Origin: Thermococcus sp.
Lineage (GTDB): Archaea > Methanobacteriota_B > Thermococci > Thermococcales > Thermococcaceae
Assembly (NCBI RefSeq): GCF_027023865.1
Contig: NZ_JALVUC010000008.1
Span: forward strand, 59,939 to 123,938
Length of the DNA: 64,000 nucleotides
Direction: 5' to 3'
The notes under the pieces were generated by a model. The model was not told the origin of the DNA. It searched no databases and saw nothing but the letters and a program-made list of their open reading frames with translations. Made by a program: the position numbers and the translations under genes. Shown here piece by piece: positions 29,860-38,980 of the stretch; the first letter of the stretch is position 1, and every line of letters starts with the position of its first letter.

Positions 29860-30604
29860 AGGTTATGTAACCAGTATGGGCCAGCATCGTCGTCTTAGGT
29901 CTTATACACTCCTTTTTGACTTCCTGTTCTCTCATGAGTACCTCAACAACCCTGGGCTTGTAGAAGTGTGCCCTGTACTCATGGAACGCCTGGAGGAAGC
30001 GGTGAACCTGGTTAGCGCAGGGGGTATAAGCCACCAAGTAGCCGCCGGGTCGGAGAACCTCCACCGCATGGGGAAGAACGTTCTCCGGCCTAGGAAGGTC
30101 GAGGATTATGTGGTCCGCGTGCTCTTCCTCTATGCCCTCATAGATGTCCCCGAGCCTTATCTCAACCCTGTCGGAAAATCCCGCAAACTCGACGTTATTC
30201 TTGGCGATCTCGGCGTGATCCTCCCTGATCTCGTAGCTGATAATCCTACCATTAGGACCCACCGCGTTGGCCAGGAAAATGGTTAGTGCACCACTCCCAG
30301 CTCCAGCCTCGATGATGGTGTTGCCGGGGGAGATGCCAGCATAGGCGACTATTATTCCCGCGTCCTTTGGGTGGACTATCTGCGGGCCTCTCTTCATCTT
30401 GGCTATAATGTCGTTAATGTCGGGCTTTATAGCTCTAAACTCCTCCCCCTTGTGACTTACTATCGACGTCCCGTAGGACTTCCCTATTAGCTCCCCCAGC
30501 CTCAGTATGCCCAAGTCAGTGTGGAACTCCCCATCGGATACCGTCACCAAGTAGCGCTTGCCCCTCCTGTCCACGAGCAATACCTTATCACCGTCCGTTA
30601 TCAA
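29843..30604 (-). CDS. trmI: tRNA (adenine-N1)-methyltransferase TrmI
   Basis: A 253-residue SAM-dependent enzyme that makes m1A at positions 57/58 of tRNA; in Thermococcales relatives it modifies both adjacent adenines, stabilising tRNA at high temperature. The N-terminal beta domain (DKVLLVDRRGKRYLV) precedes the Rossmann fold (IIEAGAGSGALTIFLA, ISYEIREDHAEIAKNN, DHIILDLPRPENVLPHA). The start is a TTG at 30604, 17 bases inside the upstream DUF257 gene; no ATG is better placed. Confidence 0.88.
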   Translation of the reverse strand: MITDGDKVLLVDRRGKRYLVTVSDGEFHTDLGILRLGELIGKSYGTSIVSHKGEEFRAIKPDINDIIAKMKRGPQIVHPKDAGIIVAYAGISPGNTIIEAGAGSGALTIFLANAVGPNGRIISYEIREDHAEIAKNNVEFAGFSDRVEIRLGDIYEGIEEEHADHIILDLPRPENVLPHAVEVLRPGGYLVAYTPCANQVHRFLQAFHEYRAHFYKPRVVEVLMREQEVKKECIRPKTTMLAHTGYITFIRRL

Positions 30605-31223
30605 TGGCCCCGCCTCCCTTGAGTATAGTTATTCCATCACTTGACAGTCTAAACACCATGGAAGCCATCTCCTCGAGAATGGCTAGGTGTTCCCTCCGCA
30701 CAACAGCCTCGTTTACAAAGTGTATCCCTACCCAGTCCTCAAGGGGAATAGTGCTGACACCCGTCAGGAGAGATTTAACGGCGTTATCCCCCCCAAAATG
30801 GACGTAGTGACCGAGGCCAAACGTGACTAGATACTCAGGCTTCGTTGGAAGCCTGCTCACCCTGCTGATTATCGTGTGGTAGTTCTTCAGGAAGGAACCT
30901 GGTTCGTAAGATGGGCTGATGTCCATTAAAAGCTCACCGTAACTCGCCAAACCAGGACCGACCTTCACAACCTTTATACTCTTCACCAAACCTATCAAAC
31001 GGGAGTACTCCTTACCGGAGACCCTGCGGGCGTAGTTTCTGAGTAGGAGATTCCCGACACCGAAGAAGTCCGCCACAACAACACTGTCCGTCTCAACCAG
31101 TAAGGGCATTAAGAGACCCCATGAGAAATCCTCAACGGGGTAATAAGGTTCATACTCAACAATGACCGTGTCCCCCCTGTTGGCCTTGCCAAGCAGGTAT
31201 CTGCAGAGGGCATAAACGTCCAT
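30588..31223 (-). CDS. DUF257 protein (Thermococcales-specific)
   Basis: A 211-residue protein of unknown function restricted, as far as known, to Thermococcales. It begins MDVYALCRYLLGKANRGDTVIVEY, with YYPVEDFSWGLLMPLL and DFFGVGNLLLRNY following. The fold resembles a degenerate RecA/KaiC-type ATPase without a Walker A. ATG 31223 is chosen; the longer open frame runs through srp19 on the other strand. It overlaps trmI by 17 bases and is probably co-expressed. Confidence 0.78.
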   Translation of the reverse strand: MDVYALCRYLLGKANRGDTVIVEYEPYYPVEDFSWGLLMPLLVETDSVVVADFFGVGNLLLRNYARRVSGKEYSRLIGLVKSIKVVKVGPGLASYGELLMDISPSYEPGSFLKNYHTIISRVSRLPTKPEYLVTFGLGHYVHFGGDNAVKSLLTGVSTIPLEDWVGIHFVNEAVVRREHLAILEEMASMVFRLSSDGITILKGGGAIDNGR

Positions 31224-31280
31224 GTTCCTCACCAAAAGGGTTTTTAACGGGGATTCTTTTAAACCTTGTCCGGTGAGACA

Positions 31281-31625
31281 ATGGTGAAGTTCGTAGTGTG
31301 GCCCAGCGAACTGGACGCGAGGCTTAGCAGAAAGTACGGAAGGATGGTGGGAAAGGAAACCGCGGTCGATTCTCCTGGAATAGATGAGATAGCTGAAGCT
31401 GCAAGGGCTTTGGGTATGAGCATCATCGAGAGTTATGAGGGAAAGCTGAACCCTCGCCTGTCGGGCCTTGGGGAAGCGTACAGAGCCAAGGGGATGATCC
31501 GGGTGGAGAGCAAACACCCAAAGGGCAAGGCGCTGAGAATGATTGCACAGAAGGTGAGAGAGTTTAGAAAAGCGAGAGGCAAATCCAAAGGCAAGAAGCG
31601 CAAATCCGGGAAGAAAAAGAGGTAA
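31281..31625 (+). CDS. srp19: Signal recognition particle 19 kDa protein
   Basis: A 114-residue RNA-binding protein that clamps helices 6 and 8 of 7S RNA and allows SRP54 to bind. KFVVWPSELDARLSRKYGR and HPKGKALRMIAQKVREFRK are the diagnostic ends. The C-terminal tail is a strongly basic Lys/Gly/Arg/Ser run that may add unspecific RNA affinity. ATG 31281 follows CCGGTGAGACA. It is divergent from DUF257 and convergent with the AsnC-type gene, stop next to stop. Confidence 0.93.
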   Translation: MVKFVVWPSELDARLSRKYGRMVGKETAVDSPGIDEIAEAARALGMSIIESYEGKLNPRLSGLGEAYRAKGMIRVESKHPKGKALRMIAQKVREFRKARGKSKGKKRKSGKKKR

Positions 31626-31871
31626 TCACTCCTCCTCTTCCATCTCGACTACTATGGCTGTGGTGGTGTCGATAACACCGTCTATGTTGTGTATGTCGTG
31701 GAGAATTCTTCTGGTAAGCTCTCCAAGGTCGTTGGCCTCTATGTGGACTATGGCGTCATAGGGACCGGTTACAGCATCGGCCTTCGTAACGCCTGGGATC
31801 TGCTTGAGCGCCTCTATGACGCTCTCAACTTTTCCAATCTCAACGGTCAACAAAACATACGACCTGACCAT
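31626..31871 (-). CDS. Stand-alone Lrp/AsnC ligand-binding (RAM) protein
   Basis: An 81-residue protein consisting only of the RAM domain (SYVLLTVEIGKVESVIEAL to the acidic end), without a DNA-binding helix-turn-helix. Such small proteins bind amino acids and form rings or hetero-oligomers with full Lrp regulators. The conserved G-x-Y/F-D-x-x-x turn is GPYDAIVHIE. ATG 31871 follows GGTGGTGAAA. Confidence 0.85.
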   Translation of the reverse strand: MVRSYVLLTVEIGKVESVIEALKQIPGVTKADAVTGPYDAIVHIEANDLGELTRRILHDIHNIDGVIDTTTAIVVEMEEEE

Positions 31872-32063
31872 TTTCACCACCGGGAAAGGTTTTACGTGAA
31901 TACTTCCATTCCAACTCATTTAAGCTTTTCGTAACTTAGACATCAGGCCATTATAGCCGGGTAATACACCAAAGACATTATTACTATACCAAAACGTTCA
32001 TCGAAAGATTTATACGTTTCCTAAAACAAGGTATATTGCCTTAATCCCCAGAGGTGAGCATTC

Positions 32064-34256
32064 ATGAGGGGAAAGATTGCAGCAGCACTTTTATTGGTTT
32101 TTGTTGTGGCTTTTTCAGTAGCGGCCAGCGGCTGTATCGGCGGTGGCAGTAGTCCGACAACCACTACAATGAGCCCCACAGGAAGCAAGTCCACTTCAAG
32201 TCCCACGACATCCAGCCCGGTGACTACTACCGTTCAGTCATCCAAGGCAGTAAATTACATTGAAGGACATCTCTCAAAGGCAACCGTCATAGACACGCCC
32301 AAATACGTCGTTGTAGTTGGGCCGGCAGGGAGCGGTGCAAAGGTCTCAAACCTCCCGAACAAGCCAGCTATAGTCGTCGCCTACAAAGTTAACGCGGCCA
32401 AGACTCCGAGCATACAAGAGCTTATGAAGAACCAGCAGGGATTCGGGCAGATAAACCCTGCCTTCCTCCGTGATCCCGACATGGACGCTCTAATCCAGCT
32501 CGCTAGGGAAATAACCAACCCCACCATCAGGGGGGCACTTTACAACGCTCTCTACGTACTCGCCAACAGGCAGGTTCCCGAGATAATCCTCGGTGACAAC
32601 AAGGCGGTTCGCGTTTACTGGAACTGGGTGCACAACTGGTACTACAACCCAGTCCTAGCTCCGCGCTGGGACCTAGTCATGAAGGACAAGAACGCACCGA
32701 CCGTTAGTATAGGCATAGGTGACTACAAGAACGAACCCGGGACCATAGTCGAAACCACGTTCGGATGGCCGAGCTCCTTCGATCCGGCCTTTGACTACGA
32801 GACCTTTGGCTGGGCCCTCTACCACAACGTCGGCGACACCCTAGTTACCTACTGGGAGAACGAGACAACGAAGGTATCACCCGACCTCGCCGTTGCTTGG
32901 GCACACAACAAGGATGGAACCGTCTGGTACTTCGTCATCAGGGGTGGTGTTAAAGCCTACGACCCCAAGAACGGCGAGCTTTACCCGATAAACGCCACTG
33001 ACGTTGAGTTCGAGTTCTGGCGCGTCCTCAGGGCCGGTTACTCAGTCAACTGGATGCTGGCAACCTACACCAACCTTTCGAAGAGCTATGCGATGAGCGA
33101 CAGCGAGTTTGAGAAGGTCCTCCAGAACGGCGGCGTAATAGCCGACTTCAACGGCAAGACCAAGGAAGTTAATAACCTCAACGAGCTGCTCCAGTTCTTC
33201 GGCTACAGCGGACCGACGGCTGGAGTCTACAAGCTCGTCCTGCCGCACCCGTATGGAGGAATACTGAGCGTTCTCGCTGACCCCTACCTCATGGTCATCC
33301 CGGCCAAGTACATGCTCGGCAGCAAGTACGAGGAGGCCATGAAGGCCGCCAAGTGGGGCAGGGACCCCGAGGCCTGGAACAACTACGTCCAGTCAGGATC
33401 CAAGGACCCGATACACACAATGCTCCAGAACAACTACATCGGAGCCTTCACCGGGCCGTTCTACATCAAGGCCGCCAAGCAGAACAGCTACATAATCCTC
33501 GAGAGGAACCCGTACTACTGGAACTCCAGCATATGGAACAAGCTTCAGCAGAAGTACCCGAACTACGTCGTCACCAAGAGGGTTATCTACGTCCTCTCAA
33601 GCGATGCAACAACGCGCATAAGCCTCTTCCAGAAGGGAGTTGCGGACATAGCGGCCGTTCCAGTTGACAGGCTCGACGCTGTGAAGAACCTCAAGCTCGG
33701 CAACTTCGAGTCTAGGATTGACTCCTTCGTCACACCAGACATGGTCTTCATCGTCCTAAACGCCGCAAAGAAGCCCTTTGACAACGTTAAAGTTAGGGAA
33801 GCGCTTGCATGGGCTACACCGTACGAGCAGATTTACAAGGCTGTCTACCAGAGTTACATGGTGCCCAATTACGGTCCAATTCCGATTGGATGGCTCGGCT
33901 ACACAGAGTACAATGTCATCAAGTATAATTACAACATTGGAAAAGCCCTCCAGCTAATCAAGGAAGCCGGTATCAAACCCAGCGACTACACCATAAACAT
34001 CTACTACAACACTGGAAACACCCAGCGTGAGAAGATAGCAACGCTCCTTCAGAACACCTGGGGACAGCTCGGCTTTAAGATTTCAGTTACACCACTCTCA
34101 TGGCCAACGTTGCTGAGCAAGACCGCCAGCGGCGACTTCAACGTTTACATCGTTGGATGGGCACCGGACTTCCTCGACCCGGACGACTACATTGGACCGT
34201 TCCTCCAGAGCGCCGTTGTCTTCGACAGCCTCAACTACGAAGTTATTAACGGATGA
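32064..34256 (+). CDS. dppA: Peptide-binding lipoprotein (SBP family 5), apparently circularly permuted
   Basis: A 730-residue exported protein with lipobox ASGC (C24) and a Ser/Thr/Pro linker to residue 60. Residues 138-206 hold what is normally the C-terminal end of family-5 binding proteins (MDALIQLAREITNP, ALYNALYVLANRQVPEI, NWYYNPVLAPRWD). The normal N-terminal lobe starts only after that (GTIVETTFGWPSSFDPAF, from 226). The chain then runs to WAPDFLDPDDYIGPFLQ and stops 25 residues later, where other members continue. The pieces are all present but re-ordered. It captures peptides for the importer encoded downstream. The upstream TATA is ATTTATACG. Confidence 0.85.
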   Translation: MRGKIAAALLLVFVVAFSVAASGCIGGGSSPTTTTMSPTGSKSTSSPTTSSPVTTTVQSSKAVNYIEGHLSKATVIDTPKYVVVVGPAGSGAKVSNLPNKPAIVVAYKVNAAKTPSIQELMKNQQGFGQINPAFLRDPDMDALIQLAREITNPTIRGALYNALYVLANRQVPEIILGDNKAVRVYWNWVHNWYYNPVLAPRWDLVMKDKNAPTVSIGIGDYKNEPGTIVETTFGWPSSFDPAFDYETFGWALYHNVGDTLVTYWENETTKVSPDLAVAWAHNKDGTVWYFVIRGGVKAYDPKNGELYPINATDVEFEFWRVLRAGYSVNWMLATYTNLSKSYAMSDSEFEKVLQNGGVIADFNGKTKEVNNLNELLQFFGYSGPTAGVYKLVLPHPYGGILSVLADPYLMVIPAKYMLGSKYEEAMKAAKWGRDPEAWNNYVQSGSKDPIHTMLQNNYIGAFTGPFYIKAAKQNSYIILERNPYYWNSSIWNKLQQKYPNYVVTKRVIYVLSSDATTRISLFQKGVADIAAVPVDRLDAVKNLKLGNFESRIDSFVTPDMVFIVLNAAKKPFDNVKVREALAWATPYEQIYKAVYQSYMVPNYGPIPIGWLGYTEYNVIKYNYNIGKALQLIKEAGIKPSDYTINIYYNTGNTQREKIATLLQNTWGQLGFKISVTPLSWPTLLSKTASGDFNVYIVGWAPDFLDPDDYIGPFLQSAVVFDSLNYEVING

Positions 34257-34306
34257 AGCCCTTTCTTTTCTTTTAATTCCATTCTCAAGCCTCAGGAGGG
34301 AAGAAC

Positions 34307-35308
34307 ATGGCAGGACTAGGGAAATTCCTGGTAAGAAGGGGTCTAACATTCATTCCCACTCTCATAGGAGTTACGCTCATCGTTTTTATCATAGCGTATG
34401 TAATCCCGGCCAACCCCGTCCGCGCATGGGCAGGGGGTGAAAAGGCCTCCCAGGCAGCAATCGAGATGATCAAGGAGGAATACCACCTCAATCAGCCCTG
34501 GTACGACCAGTACTGGTTCTTGGTTAAGGGCCTCTTCACGAACTCCCTGCTCGACCCGTTGAATCAGGAACCAGTTTTCACCAACATTGGGAATCGTTTC
34601 GTCGTAACGTTCCAATTGGCGCTCTTCGCGTTCTTCTTCGTAGTACTAATTGGATTGCCCCTCGGTATAATCTCGGCCCTTAAAAGGAACAGCGCAACGG
34701 ACATGACCCTCAGGATAATAGCCCTGATCTTCATCTCCACGCCCATTTACGTCATAGCCTACCTCTTCATCTGGCTCTTCTTCATCCACTGGAACGCAAC
34801 AACTCTGGCAGGAATCCCACCGGGACCACCGCACAGTATAACCCACATCCCAGTTATAGACGACATCCTGACCCTCAACTGGGGCAACTTCACCCAGCAG
34901 GTCGAGCGCTTCTGGCTTCCTGGCTTTACCCTCGGAATAGCGGCCGCCGGTGTACTGATGAGGTTCACCAGAAACTCCTTCCTTGAAGCCTACAGCAGGG
35001 ACAGCACCCTCTTCCTAAAGGCTAAGGGGGTTCCAAAGAGCAGGCTCTACAAGCACGTCCTCAAGAACGCCCTCGTTCCGGTGATAACAATACTCGCCCT
35101 TCAGTTCGGCGGACTGCTCGCGGGAACGCCGATAACGGAGACGATCTTCAACCTGCCTGGAATTGGTCGCTACGCCCTTCAGGCGATAATGTACCTAGAC
35201 TTCCCAGCCCTGATAGGTGTGACCTTCCTCTACGCTATAGTCTTCGTCACTGCCAACCTCGTGGCGGACATACTCTACGTGATAATCGATCCGAGGGTCA
35301 GACTCTGA
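34307..35308 (+). CDS. dppB: Peptide ABC transporter permease, DppB type
   Basis: A 333-residue inner-membrane subunit with an N-terminal helix (VRRGLTFIPTLIGVTLIVFII), five further helices and the EAA loop that docks the ATPase (EAYSRDSTLFLKAKGVPKSRLYKHVLKNAL). PITETIFNLPGIG near the end is a family signature. A G-rich SD (CAGGAGGGAAGAAC) precedes the ATG. It is the second gene of the dpp operon, 50 bases after dppA. Confidence 0.92.
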   Translation: MAGLGKFLVRRGLTFIPTLIGVTLIVFIIAYVIPANPVRAWAGGEKASQAAIEMIKEEYHLNQPWYDQYWFLVKGLFTNSLLDPLNQEPVFTNIGNRFVVTFQLALFAFFFVVLIGLPLGIISALKRNSATDMTLRIIALIFISTPIYVIAYLFIWLFFIHWNATTLAGIPPGPPHSITHIPVIDDILTLNWGNFTQQVERFWLPGFTLGIAAAGVLMRFTRNSFLEAYSRDSTLFLKAKGVPKSRLYKHVLKNALVPVITILALQFGGLLAGTPITETIFNLPGIGRYALQAIMYLDFPALIGVTFLYAIVFVTANLVADILYVIIDPRVRL

Positions 35309-35318
35309 GGTGGTTGCA

Positions 35319-36521
35319 ATGGCAGAGCAAACAGGGGAATATGAAATCAGAGAAGAGTACGAGATGGGAATACTAGACAGGATCAGTGACAGGCTTATAG
35401 ACGGTTTTGCATCCTTCATGGACCTCTTTAAGAAAGACTGGAAGAGGAGAAACCAGTCAAGGATCAAAGAGTGGAAACTGATGGCGTACGCGGTCAACCG
35501 TTCGCCTCCAACGTTGCTTGGCCTTCTCATTGTGATTGTTTACATCTTCATAGGGATTTTTGGGCCTTACCTCACCCCCTGGCCCTACGACTTCTTCCCT
35601 GTCACCTACAACTACTCAACCCAGCTCGCACCTCCTGGCTCAACCTACTTCCTAAACGTTACACAGCTCCAGAACGGCTACATCATCCACTATACCACCT
35701 ACATCCATTATCTGTTGGGTTCTGACACGTACGGAAGGGACGTACTGAGCATACTCCTGGCAGGAGCCAGGACTGCCCTGGTTCTGGACATCTTCATCAT
35801 CCTAATAGGCCCAACGATGGGAATAATCTTCGGTCTGATATCAGGCTACTACGGCGGAAAGGTTGACGAGACCATAATGCGTATTACGGACATGTTCCTG
35901 GCATTCCCAGGACTTATACTGGCGATAGCGCTCTCAGCAGTATTACCTGGCAGGATTCAGAGCTTTCTCAACGCTCATATATGGGCCCAGATCATAGTCC
36001 TGAAGCTATTCGCGCTACATCCCAGAGACGTCAACAACCTTGGAAAACTCCTAGCCGTTTTCGTGGCTTTGGTCATCGTCTGGTGGCCCGGCTACGCAAG
36101 GATAACGCGTGGTTCAACACTGACCGAAAGGGAGAGCCTCTACGTGGAGGCAGCCCGCGCAATAGGCCTTCCAACCAGGACGATACTCTTCAGACATATA
36201 CTCCCCAACATCATCGGTCCCATCCTCGTCATGATTACGATGGACTTTGGCAACATAATCCTAACAGAGGCAGGCCTCAGCTTCCTCGGACTCGGTGCCG
36301 TTCCACCGATACCTGACTGGGGTAACCTGATCAATCAGGGCTCCCAGCAGTTCCCACAAGCATGGTGGCTCGTTGCCTTCCCAGGACTCGTGATAGTCAC
36401 GGTGGTCCTCGGCTGGAACCTACTCGGCGACGGTCTGAGGGACATACTCGACCCGAGGACGAGGAGAAGCTTAGAGTTCAAGCTCAAGAAGAAGTCCAAA
36501 GGAGGTGAGACCAGTGCCTGA
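35319..36521 (+). CDS. dppC: Peptide ABC transporter permease, DppC type
   Basis: A 400-residue partner of DppB. An unusually long polar N-terminal region (about 60 residues) precedes the first helix (LLGLLIVIVYIFIGIFG). LGSDTYGRDVLSILLAGARTA is the DppC hallmark; the EAA loop is YVEAARAIGLPTRTILFRHILPN. An extra segment (about 225-265) between helices contains HPRDVNNLGKL and is longer than in bacterial homologues. ATG 35319 follows GAGGTGGTTGC. Confidence 0.92.
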   Translation: MAEQTGEYEIREEYEMGILDRISDRLIDGFASFMDLFKKDWKRRNQSRIKEWKLMAYAVNRSPPTLLGLLIVIVYIFIGIFGPYLTPWPYDFFPVTYNYSTQLAPPGSTYFLNVTQLQNGYIIHYTTYIHYLLGSDTYGRDVLSILLAGARTALVLDIFIILIGPTMGIIFGLISGYYGGKVDETIMRITDMFLAFPGLILAIALSAVLPGRIQSFLNAHIWAQIIVLKLFALHPRDVNNLGKLLAVFVALVIVWWPGYARITRGSTLTERESLYVEAARAIGLPTRTILFRHILPNIIGPILVMITMDFGNIILTEAGLSFLGLGAVPPIPDWGNLINQGSQQFPQAWWLVAFPGLVIVTVVLGWNLLGDGLRDILDPRTRRSLEFKLKKKSKGGETSA

Positions 36522-37494
36522 GCCGATAATTGAGATCAAAAACCTCAGTGTTTACTTCTACACATACGCCGGCGTTGTCAAGGCAATAGAGAACGTCTCC
36601 TTCGACATCTACCGCGGTGAAACACTGGCCCTCGTTGGCGAGACAGGCTGTGGGAAGAGCGTTACCTCGAGGGCAATAGCAAAACTCATCGAGAGCCCCG
36701 GAAAGATAGTGAACGGTCAAGTGATTTACCATCGCGACGATGGTTCGACCGTTGATCTGCTTAAACTGGATGACGAAGGCATAAGGGAGATCAGGGGCAA
36801 TGAGATAGCCTACATCTTCCAGGATCCGCACTCGTCACTCGATCCCCTCTACACCGTCGGCTATCAGATAGGGGAGGCCATGGAGGTCCACGAAAAGGTT
36901 AAGAACATAAAGGAGGGGGTGTCAAAGGCCGTTAACATACTCAGAGAAGTTCTGATACCCGACCCCGAGAACAGGGTCAAGGACTACCCCCACGAACTCT
37001 CCGGTGGGATGAAGCAGAGGGTGGTCATAGGAGTGGGCATAGCCAACAACCCGAGGCTCCTCATAGCGGACGAGCCGACCACGGCCCTCGACGTTACCGT
37101 CCAAGCCCAGATACTCGAGTTGCTCAACGAGCTGAAGAGAAAGTACAACGCCACCGTTCTGTTGATAACCCACAACCTCGGTGTTGTGGCAGAAACCGCC
37201 CAGCGCGTCGTCGTCATGTACGCCGGGAAGGTCGTTGAGATGGGCACCGTTGACCAGATATTCCACAACCCGCTCCATCCCTACACAGTCGCACTCCTGA
37301 GGGCGGTCCCGAATCCCCTTGGAAAGATAGAGAAGCTCGAGAGTATCCCCGGAACGGTTCCAAACCTCATCACGCCACCAAAGGGTTGCCGCTTCCATCC
37401 AAGATGCCCCTTTGCCGAGGAGCGCTGTAGAAAGGAAGTGCCAAAGCTCAAGGAGATAGAACCGGGCCATTTCGTGGCCTGCCACAGGTACTGA
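36514..37494 (+). CDS. dppD: Peptide ABC transporter ATPase, DppD type
   Basis: A 326-residue ABC subunit. Walker A is GETGCGKS, the signature motif is LSGGMKQR, and Walker B with the D-loop is LLIADEPTTALD. The C-terminal oligopeptide-transporter extension GCRFHPRCPFAEERC may bind an iron-sulfur cluster, as in Opp/Dpp ATPases. The GTG start follows GGAGGTGAGACCA and overlaps dppC by eight bases. Confidence 0.92.
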   Translation: MPEPIIEIKNLSVYFYTYAGVVKAIENVSFDIYRGETLALVGETGCGKSVTSRAIAKLIESPGKIVNGQVIYHRDDGSTVDLLKLDDEGIREIRGNEIAYIFQDPHSSLDPLYTVGYQIGEAMEVHEKVKNIKEGVSKAVNILREVLIPDPENRVKDYPHELSGGMKQRVVIGVGIANNPRLLIADEPTTALDVTVQAQILELLNELKRKYNATVLLITHNLGVVAETAQRVVVMYAGKVVEMGTVDQIFHNPLHPYTVALLRAVPNPLGKIEKLESIPGTVPNLITPPKGCRFHPRCPFAEERCRKEVPKLKEIEPGHFVACHRY

Positions 37495-37504
37495 GGTGGT
37501 GACC

Positions 37505-38476
37505 ATGGAACCAGTACTCAAGGTTGAAAACCTCAAGAAATACTTTCCCGTTAGGAGCCTCTTAAGGACGGTTGCGTGGGTTAAGGCCGTCGATGGCGTC
37601 AACTTCGAGATAATGCCGGGTGAGACCTTCGGTCTCGTCGGCGAGAGCGGCTGTGGTAAGACGACCACCGGGAGGACGATACTGAGGCTAATCGAACCCA
37701 CCGGTGGGAAGATTAATTTCATGGGCAGGGACGTTACGAAACTCAAGGGAAAGGATCTCCTCTGGTTCAGGAGGCATGCACAGATAATGTTCCAGGACCC
37801 CTACTCCTCCCTCGATCCTAGGCAGACGGTCTTCAACATCATAATGGAACCGGTTAAATTCCATGGCATAGAGGTTGATGATCCGGAGGAGTTCGTGATA
37901 AGCCTCCTGGAGAGTGTTGGCCTCAATGAGATGCACCTCTACCGTTATCCCCACGAGTTCTCAGGAGGGCAGAGGCAGAGGATAGCCCTCGCTAAGATCC
38001 TCGCCCTCCAGCCAGACTTCGTCGTCCTCGACGAACCGACCTCGGCCCTCGACGTTTCAGTTCAGGCCAACATCCTCAACACCCTCAAGGAGCTCCAGAA
38101 GAAGCACGGGTTCTCCTACCTCTTTATAAGCCACGACCTCGGTGTTGTGAAGTACATGAGCCACAGGATGGGAGTAATGTACCTCGGAAAGCTCGTGGAG
38201 GTTGGTCCCTCCGAGAGAATATTCGAGAACCCGCTTCATCCTTACACCCAGATGCTCCTCTCGGCGATACCGATTCCAGACCCCGAACTCTCAAGGAAGA
38301 AGGAGAGAATGGAAATCAAGGGTGAACCCCCAAGCCCAATCAACCCACCAGGGGGCTGCCGCTTCCATCCTAGGTGCCCACTGGCTAAGGCCGGCCTCTG
38401 TGACAAGAAGGAGCCACCTCTCGTTGAGGTTGAGAAAGACCACTACGTCGCCTGCTGGCTCTACGAGAAAGCCTAG
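37505..38476 (+). CDS. dppF: Peptide ABC transporter ATPase, DppF type
   Basis: A 323-residue second ABC subunit. Walker A is GESGCGKT, the signature motif is FSGGQRQR, and Walker B is VVLDEPTSALD; GCRFHPRCPLAKAGLC forms the C-terminal cysteine extension. It forms a heterodimer with DppD to power uptake of peptides that feed the fermentation pathways encoded elsewhere here. ATG 37505 follows GAGGTGGTGACC. It is the last gene of the operon; the structured-RNA/IS-like region starts directly downstream. Confidence 0.92.
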   Translation: MEPVLKVENLKKYFPVRSLLRTVAWVKAVDGVNFEIMPGETFGLVGESGCGKTTTGRTILRLIEPTGGKINFMGRDVTKLKGKDLLWFRRHAQIMFQDPYSSLDPRQTVFNIIMEPVKFHGIEVDDPEEFVISLLESVGLNEMHLYRYPHEFSGGQRQRIALAKILALQPDFVVLDEPTSALDVSVQANILNTLKELQKKHGFSYLFISHDLGVVKYMSHRMGVMYLGKLVEVGPSERIFENPLHPYTQMLLSAIPIPDPELSRKKERMEIKGEPPSPINPPGGCRFHPRCPLAKAGLCDKKEPPLVEVEKDHYVACWLYEKA

Positions 38477-38485
38477 GTTGGTTTT

Positions 38486-38922
38486 TAACCTTTTACATTT
38501 TTCTTCCCGAAAGCCTCGCCCTTTAGGGCGGGGATGAAGTAAACCACCTAACAACCCTTAAACCACCGAAAACCCTTTTAAGTTTTTGCAACTTAATAAG
38601 GCCTCGGAGAGGCCACTCAAGAACAACCCGATGAGATGAGGGGTTTCACGTTACCACTCTGCTTTAGAGTGGTTTGACGCTGTTAAGCGTCTTCGAAAGA
38701 CTGCCCGCTGAGGCAGTCTGAAACTAACGAGTGGGCCTTTGGAATGATAACCCCAAACCGTTCAGCGGTAGGGGTAACGGGCACGAGACCGTGCCCTCGG
38801 GCTGAGCCGAAACTGGTGACGGGAGTAGGTGAATGAGTGCCCGTAAACCGAACCGCCTGCTGGCGAGGGGTTAACTTGAACCCTCGCCGTTCACGACGGG
38901 GAGGAGGTCAGAGTATTCACGT
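38486..38922 (+). mobile_element. IS200/IS605-like MITE without transposase genes
   Basis: Two similar hairpins in the same orientation bound this stretch: CCTCGCCC-TTTA-GGGCGGGG at 38514-38533 followed by ATGAAGTAA, and CCTCGCCG-TTCA-CGACGGGG at 38882-38901 followed by AGGAGGTCA. About 22 of 31 aligned bases agree. Same-strand subterminal hairpins of this kind are the ends of IS200/IS605 elements carrying TnpA/TnpB. The left flank TTTTTAAC resembles their targets, and the right end may be at TATTCAC. No tnpA or tnpB remnant is readable; the interior is RNA-like. Exact ends are estimated. Confidence 0.55.
38600..38912 (+). ncRNA. Structured RNA (candidate stand-alone omega/reRNA)
   Basis: A BRE/TATA (CCGAAAACC, CTTTTAAGT at 38575-38583) lies about 25 bases before a 5' hairpin GGCCTC-GGA-GAGGCC (38600-38614). 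More perfect stems follow: 38653-38673 (8 bp), 38676-38691 (6 bp), 38698-38719 (8 bp), 38750-38775 (two-part), 38779-38796 (7 bp), 38797-38810 (4 bp), ACGGG/CCCGT 38819-38844, and the IS-type end hairpin at 38882-38901. Ordinary coding sequence does not make such a series. RNAs ending in the right-end hairpin of IS605 elements guide TnpB nucleases; here no TnpB is adjacent. It does not match RNase P or SRP RNA landmarks. Confidence 0.6.
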
Positions 38923-38980
38923 TGGAGTACATGAGGTGAAACATTTAAAGTTCCCCCGCTTATTATTTCCGGCGATAGAG

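Noticed and set aside
36922..37746. Minus-strand ORF (274 codons) across dppD/dppF
   Set aside because: Shadow of two conserved ABC genes; no start signal or family features.
38600..38912. RNase P RNA, SRP 7S RNA or group I intron
   Set aside because: The conserved GAGGAAAGUCC and ACAGAA regions of RNase P, the SRP helix 8 loop and intron core elements are absent.
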